From positions 46,031 to 110,030 of the forward strand of contig JAFLTY010000002.1 in NCBI GenBank assembly GCA_022509065.1: DNA of 64,000 nt, in the 5' to 3' direction. The position numbers were made by a program, and so were the translations under genes. The stretch's first letter is position 1; each line of letters begins with the position of its first letter. A model generated the notes under the pieces. It worked only from the letters and a program-made list of their open reading frames with translations. It was not told the origin of the DNA and searched no databases. Shown in pieces: positions 62,201 to 64,000 of the stretch. Source of the stretch: Muribaculaceae bacterium. Lineage in GTDB: Bacteria; Bacteroidota; Bacteroidia; Bacteroidales; Muribaculaceae.

Positions 62201-63029
62201 TGTTGATGCGACCTCCCAAAACAGATAGCGTGAAATCGAAGTTGGCGAGACGAAGTATGTCTGGATTATCTTGGCTCCAATGCAAAGAGCCATTGAGACC
62301 GAAACTCATATCCGAGATATTAAACATCTCAATCAGCTCGCTCGGTGCCTGGAATTCGCCGTCGAAGTTAAGCCGGTACATCGGTGCGTCGTTACCGTCC
62401 AGTATGACACGTGAAAAAGTAGCCCCGAGTTCGGTTCCCGACTGCACGTTGTTAAATCTTAACTTTCCGGGATTGACAATCTCGAAACGCTTCAGCGATA
62501 TTCCGGGGACTTCGTTCCAGTTAAAAGGTTTTTCGGAGTCACGGTCTTTAGCCGGCACAATGTCGAAGTTTGTGAGAGACTCGTTAATGACAACGAAATT
62601 AGCGGAAGGAGTGGTAATAGTGACATCCGACATGTCAAGCTGACCGGAAAACAACTTCATCACATTCAAGCCACCACTGAATCCTTTGACAACCAGGACA
62701 GTATCGGTATAAGCGGGAAGTGTGGCTTTTTGTGAGGCGTCCATGTCGCGAGTCACCGTGGACAAGAGGCGCAGGTTTTCTATTTCGGCATGAACAAAAG
62801 GAAACGACCCCATAATAGTTAGCCCCACATTGTCGATTTTCACATCCACGTTTTGAAGCGCTTGTGTAGCGATGCGTTCGGTCAGCGGTGTGAGGCGTTT
62901 GGGAGTCAGTATGTTCAAAACGCCCATAAAAATACCTATCGTAAAAAGTATAGCTGCCATTATTGTCCAGCATACTATTTTAAAGATAGTTGTCAGTGTT
63001 TTATGCTTTTTGATTTTCGTTGTCATCAA
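59289..63029 (-). CDS. AsmA-like large envelope protein
   Basis: A 1246-residue protein with one N-terminal membrane helix (about 13-40) and a very long periplasmic region. The opening TKIKKHKTLTTIFKIVCWTIMAAILFTIGIFMGVLNILTPKRLTPLTERIATQAL and the domain ends (GINVSGNPDKIKIRLGGAKF) fit AsmA/DUF3971-type proteins. These form elongated beta-strand bridges that move phospholipids or aid outer-membrane assembly. The C-terminal tail is very basic (RKSKRGDD..NSTRRRRRRHNI). ATG 63026 is an alternative start three bases downstream. It follows DUF5715 after 31 bases. Confidence 0.87.
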   Translation of the reverse strand: MMTTKIKKHKTLTTIFKIVCWTIMAAILFTIGIFMGVLNILTPKRLTPLTERIATQALQNVDVKIDNVGLTIMGSFPFVHAEIENLRLLSTVTRDMDASQKATLPAYTDTVLVVKGFSGGLNVMKLFSGQLDMSDVTITTPSANFVVINESLTNFDIVPAKDRDSEKPFNWNEVPGISLKRFEIVNPGKLRFNNVQSGTELGATFSRVILDGNDAPMYRLNFDGEFQAPSELIEMFNISDMSFGLNGSLHWSQDNPDILRLANFDFTLSVLGGRINTLLNFKNGFKIENCDIVFRPINVSQVLAMVPEQLAREYDIPSANSIDTDANVNMTLHADDTWNVGSDTIPPFKFTFDIPGCTFKGYEVNASEFAANITVTLNKPWSIDTSLPDCSVAINVPPSRLKWQNLDLHKFTADLVVWMPDGSPYDAVANIRHIELQGPATDIKLSGTLSKLLTDPTFDGTVSGTTDLNKLPKRLRDAIDGTVSGQVSARIDVKGSAGMLSPENFHNLYIKGDIGLKDVYWLAGDTVNMFDIHRAKLHFGSSEKIGKGQKTVADSMMRVSLQIDTAMIVHSDLVMNLSKFNISLAAQNSSERLTKGRINPMGGNLSLATFNLLKTNDSAVVRLRDVKGMTVVKAYNNDIHTPEFIFDLDLRRVSAGSQDTRIVVNNVHTHFDARRLAKSKSAQRFSHIADSIHYTHPSLPPDSVAKYALEIHNRHRSKYPRVHERYLAEDTLDIFDWGASPLFKRLLSLWTLDGSLTSQRASIYTPYLPLRNRFRNIDISFNNDSLNITDLQYKIGHSDFTISGRLSNMRKAFTSIDGKQPLRVNFDMISDTIDVNQITETIMTGSAYSATPEDERQRINLDRLDEDEEELEKHIAKLTENAPDSMMPILIPKNLDAELSMKSNHVRYSDFDLHDMNGKILIYNGAMNMQNLTASSDVGSIDISALYSGLHPDQLRFGFGLQLKDFNLHRFLKLVPAVDSMLPVMRDFSGIISANIAATTDIDKHMNIVMPTLDAAIGVKGDSLVLLDPGTFKSLSRWLLFKDKEKNIIDHMDVQMIVHDNQVDVYPFVFDFDRYKIGVQGYNDFNMNFNYHIAVLKSPIPFKFGINVSGNPDKIKIRLGGAKFSEQQIRQVAIVDTTRINLMNEISSVFKRGARDARLSRLRIDRTPVAADINLNADTLTHEDSLKYIREGLIDAPLPVEKPNKRNRKSKRGDDSLNESSLLSGAVFSLAAVNNSTRRRRRRHNI

Positions 63030-63060
63030 ATAATGGAGTAGGGATTACCTTTTTAATGCG

Positions 63061-63816
63061 TCAGTCACGTGCCGTTATATGAAAACACCCCTGCTTACGC
63101 TCGTATATAACGTAGCAGCGTTCCTGGGACTTCAGTTCGTAAAGTATTTCGGCTAATAAGTTTTTGAGATCTTCGGCGGTGCGGTGAGTCCCGATAGTGT
63201 AGGGGAAATTGGTGTAACAGATGTCGAAAGTTGTACCGAAAAGGTGTGCTGACGAATCGACAGAAGCCCTGTTGACGCGCCGCAGTTTTTTCACCGAACT
63301 TCGGGTTCTTAACAGACTCGTTACCTTCAGACGATATTCGCCTCCCCCTCGTGCCAGGAGAGTGTCATGGAATCGTTGTCCGATTTCTTCCAACAGCAAT
63401 TTGGCCTGCGGAACTAAATATGGATATGAGTGCTTTAGTTCGTCGATGTAGAGATTGCGATCCGAGCGAACCTTGACAAGTTGATTTTTGGCAGGAAGGA
63501 TGACCGTGTCACCGCATATTGGATCAATTCCTATGCGTTGCGCGACTTCGTAGTGCAGGTAATTGGAATCACGGAACAGACTGCGGAGTGTTCCACCGGG
63601 ATAATTAAGAGACAGTCGGAGGCATTCGTCGTCGGGCATGTTTTCCGCTGCGTCCCAGAAACCGACCGGACTGTCGCTTTGCAGCAGGTCGATGATGGCT
63701 ATAGCCCCCTCGAAATCCTCCTCATCTTCCTGAAAATCATACGTTTCATACCCTTTGGATTTGCAGCTACCACCCATCAATAGACCAAGCATCAATAATG
63801 CAGGTATTAAACGCAT
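63061..63816 (-). CDS. DUF5715 lipoprotein, M15-like
   Basis: A lipoprotein of about 251 residues with the signal MRLIPALLMLGLLMGGSC. The C-terminal domain has SSAHLFGTTFDICYTNFP and the end GCFHITAR. The H-x6-D and later H pattern resembles the zinc ligands of M15 (VanY/DacB-like) peptidases, so a cell-wall peptidase role is possible. The longest frame begins at 63858; ATG 63816 is preferred because it starts directly at a good lipoprotein signal. It is the first gene of the minus-strand run ending at 55.05 kb. Confidence 0.8.
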   Translation of the reverse strand: MRLIPALLMLGLLMGGSCKSKGYETYDFQEDEEDFEGAIAIIDLLQSDSPVGFWDAAENMPDDECLRLSLNYPGGTLRSLFRDSNYLHYEVAQRIGIDPICGDTVILPAKNQLVKVRSDRNLYIDELKHSYPYLVPQAKLLLEEIGQRFHDTLLARGGGEYRLKVTSLLRTRSSVKKLRRVNRASVDSSAHLFGTTFDICYTNFPYTIGTHRTAEDLKNLLAEILYELKSQERCYVIYERKQGCFHITARD

Positions 63817-63889
63817 AGTTTTCAATGACTTGTGATGTGATAGGTGTAGCTTAAGCACGGGGACGGGATAAAAGAGGTGATAATTTGTG

Positions 63890-63897
63890 CAAATTTA
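63890..63897 (-). promoter_or_regulatory. Possible -7 box of the DUF5715-to-GNAT operon
   Basis: On the minus strand TAAATTTG followed by C, about 75 bases before the DUF5715 start. No clear -33 element. Confidence 0.4.
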
Positions 63898-63945
63898 CAA
63901 AAAAATTGGCGATAAGGAACGTAAAGACATCAAAATCATGAACGT

Positions 63946-63988
63946 AAAAAAGGAGGGCAATCGGCTTCCTCAATTCCGATTGCCCTCC
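63946..63988 (-). terminator. Terminator of a gene entering from the right
   Basis: On the minus strand a perfect 13-bp stem GGAGGGCAATCGG (arms 63988-63976 and 63964-63952) with an 11-base loop is followed by TTTTTT. It ends transcription coming leftward from beyond the window, and the DUF5715 promoter lies just past it. Confidence 0.85.
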
Positions 63989-64000
63989 GCGGTATAGGGT

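Noticed and set aside
1..64000. tRNA, rRNA, transposon and integrase genes
   Set aside because: No such sequence was recognised on either strand in the gaps; a covariance or HMM scan would settle it.

Overview
The window reads as chromosomal DNA from a gut-type Bacteroidales bacterium, most like Muribaculaceae or a relative. This rests on: promoters of the Bacteroidetes type (TTTG, about 19-21 nt, TAnnTTTG) with no consistent Shine-Dalgarno sites; a Na+-translocating NQR operon; UpxY-type antitermination upstream of a surface polysaccharide locus; putative porin, DUF486, DUF5715, DUF2007-Usp and small basic COX24-like proteins typical of this phylum; and the archaeal/eukaryotic-type ProS. The species cannot be fixed from the sequence alone. 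No rRNA, tRNA, insertion sequence, phage gene or CRISPR array was seen.

Layout. 1-5.4 kb (minus): greA, HIT protein, redox-fold lipoprotein, ctpA and mfd, probably one transcription unit from a promoter near 5.4 kb. 5.7-6.5 kb (plus): tcdA. 6.9-12.9 kb (plus): complete nqrABCDEF, followed by an intergenic decamer repeat. 13.1-26.6 kb (minus): a surface polysaccharide locus of about 13 kb. It starts with two look-alike promoters, a structured leader and the UpxY antiterminator. Two unrecognised proteins come next, then an SDR-cytidylyltransferase fusion, Wzx, LicD, a glycosyltransferase, Wzy, WecC, WecB, a second glycosyltransferase, a DegT aminotransferase and an initiating phosphosugar transferase, ending at a terminator. 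No Wza/Wzc export genes are present, so the product could be an O-antigen type glycan.

26.7-33.8 kb (plus): a TPR membrane protein, a sigma-region-4-like protein, rpoN, a membrane protein, ispG and an M16 peptidase. 33.8-40.5 kb (minus): alaS, an exported nitroreductase-like lipoprotein, DUF486, a large putative porin and a solute-binding protein, tightly packed. 40.8-47.1 kb (plus): an acyltransferase, proS, then umuD-umuC overlapping an HU-like gene that overlaps a second HU-like gene carrying a transmembrane segment and a LysM-like end. 47.2-48.2 kb (minus): DUF2156. 48.5-49.9 kb (plus): a small HTH protein and a DUF2007-Usp-Usp protein, ended by a strong terminator. 50-51.3 kb (minus): gdhA. 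52-55 kb (plus): HU, a 29-residue basic protein and RNase E/G with a long tail. 55-63.9 kb (minus): DUF5715, a giant AsmA protein, HAD phosphatase, aroB, B3/4, Sua5/YciO and GNAT genes in one run.

Themes. The housekeeping genes cover translation (AlaS, ProS), tRNA t6A/ct6A modification (YrdC/YciO-type protein and TcdA), transcription (GreA, Mfd, RpoN) and energy (NQR). The unusual material is in the polysaccharide locus and its control region, the umuDC-HU-HU(TM) operon, and the sigma-4-like gene before rpoN. All functions are inferred by reading sequence; no database search was run.
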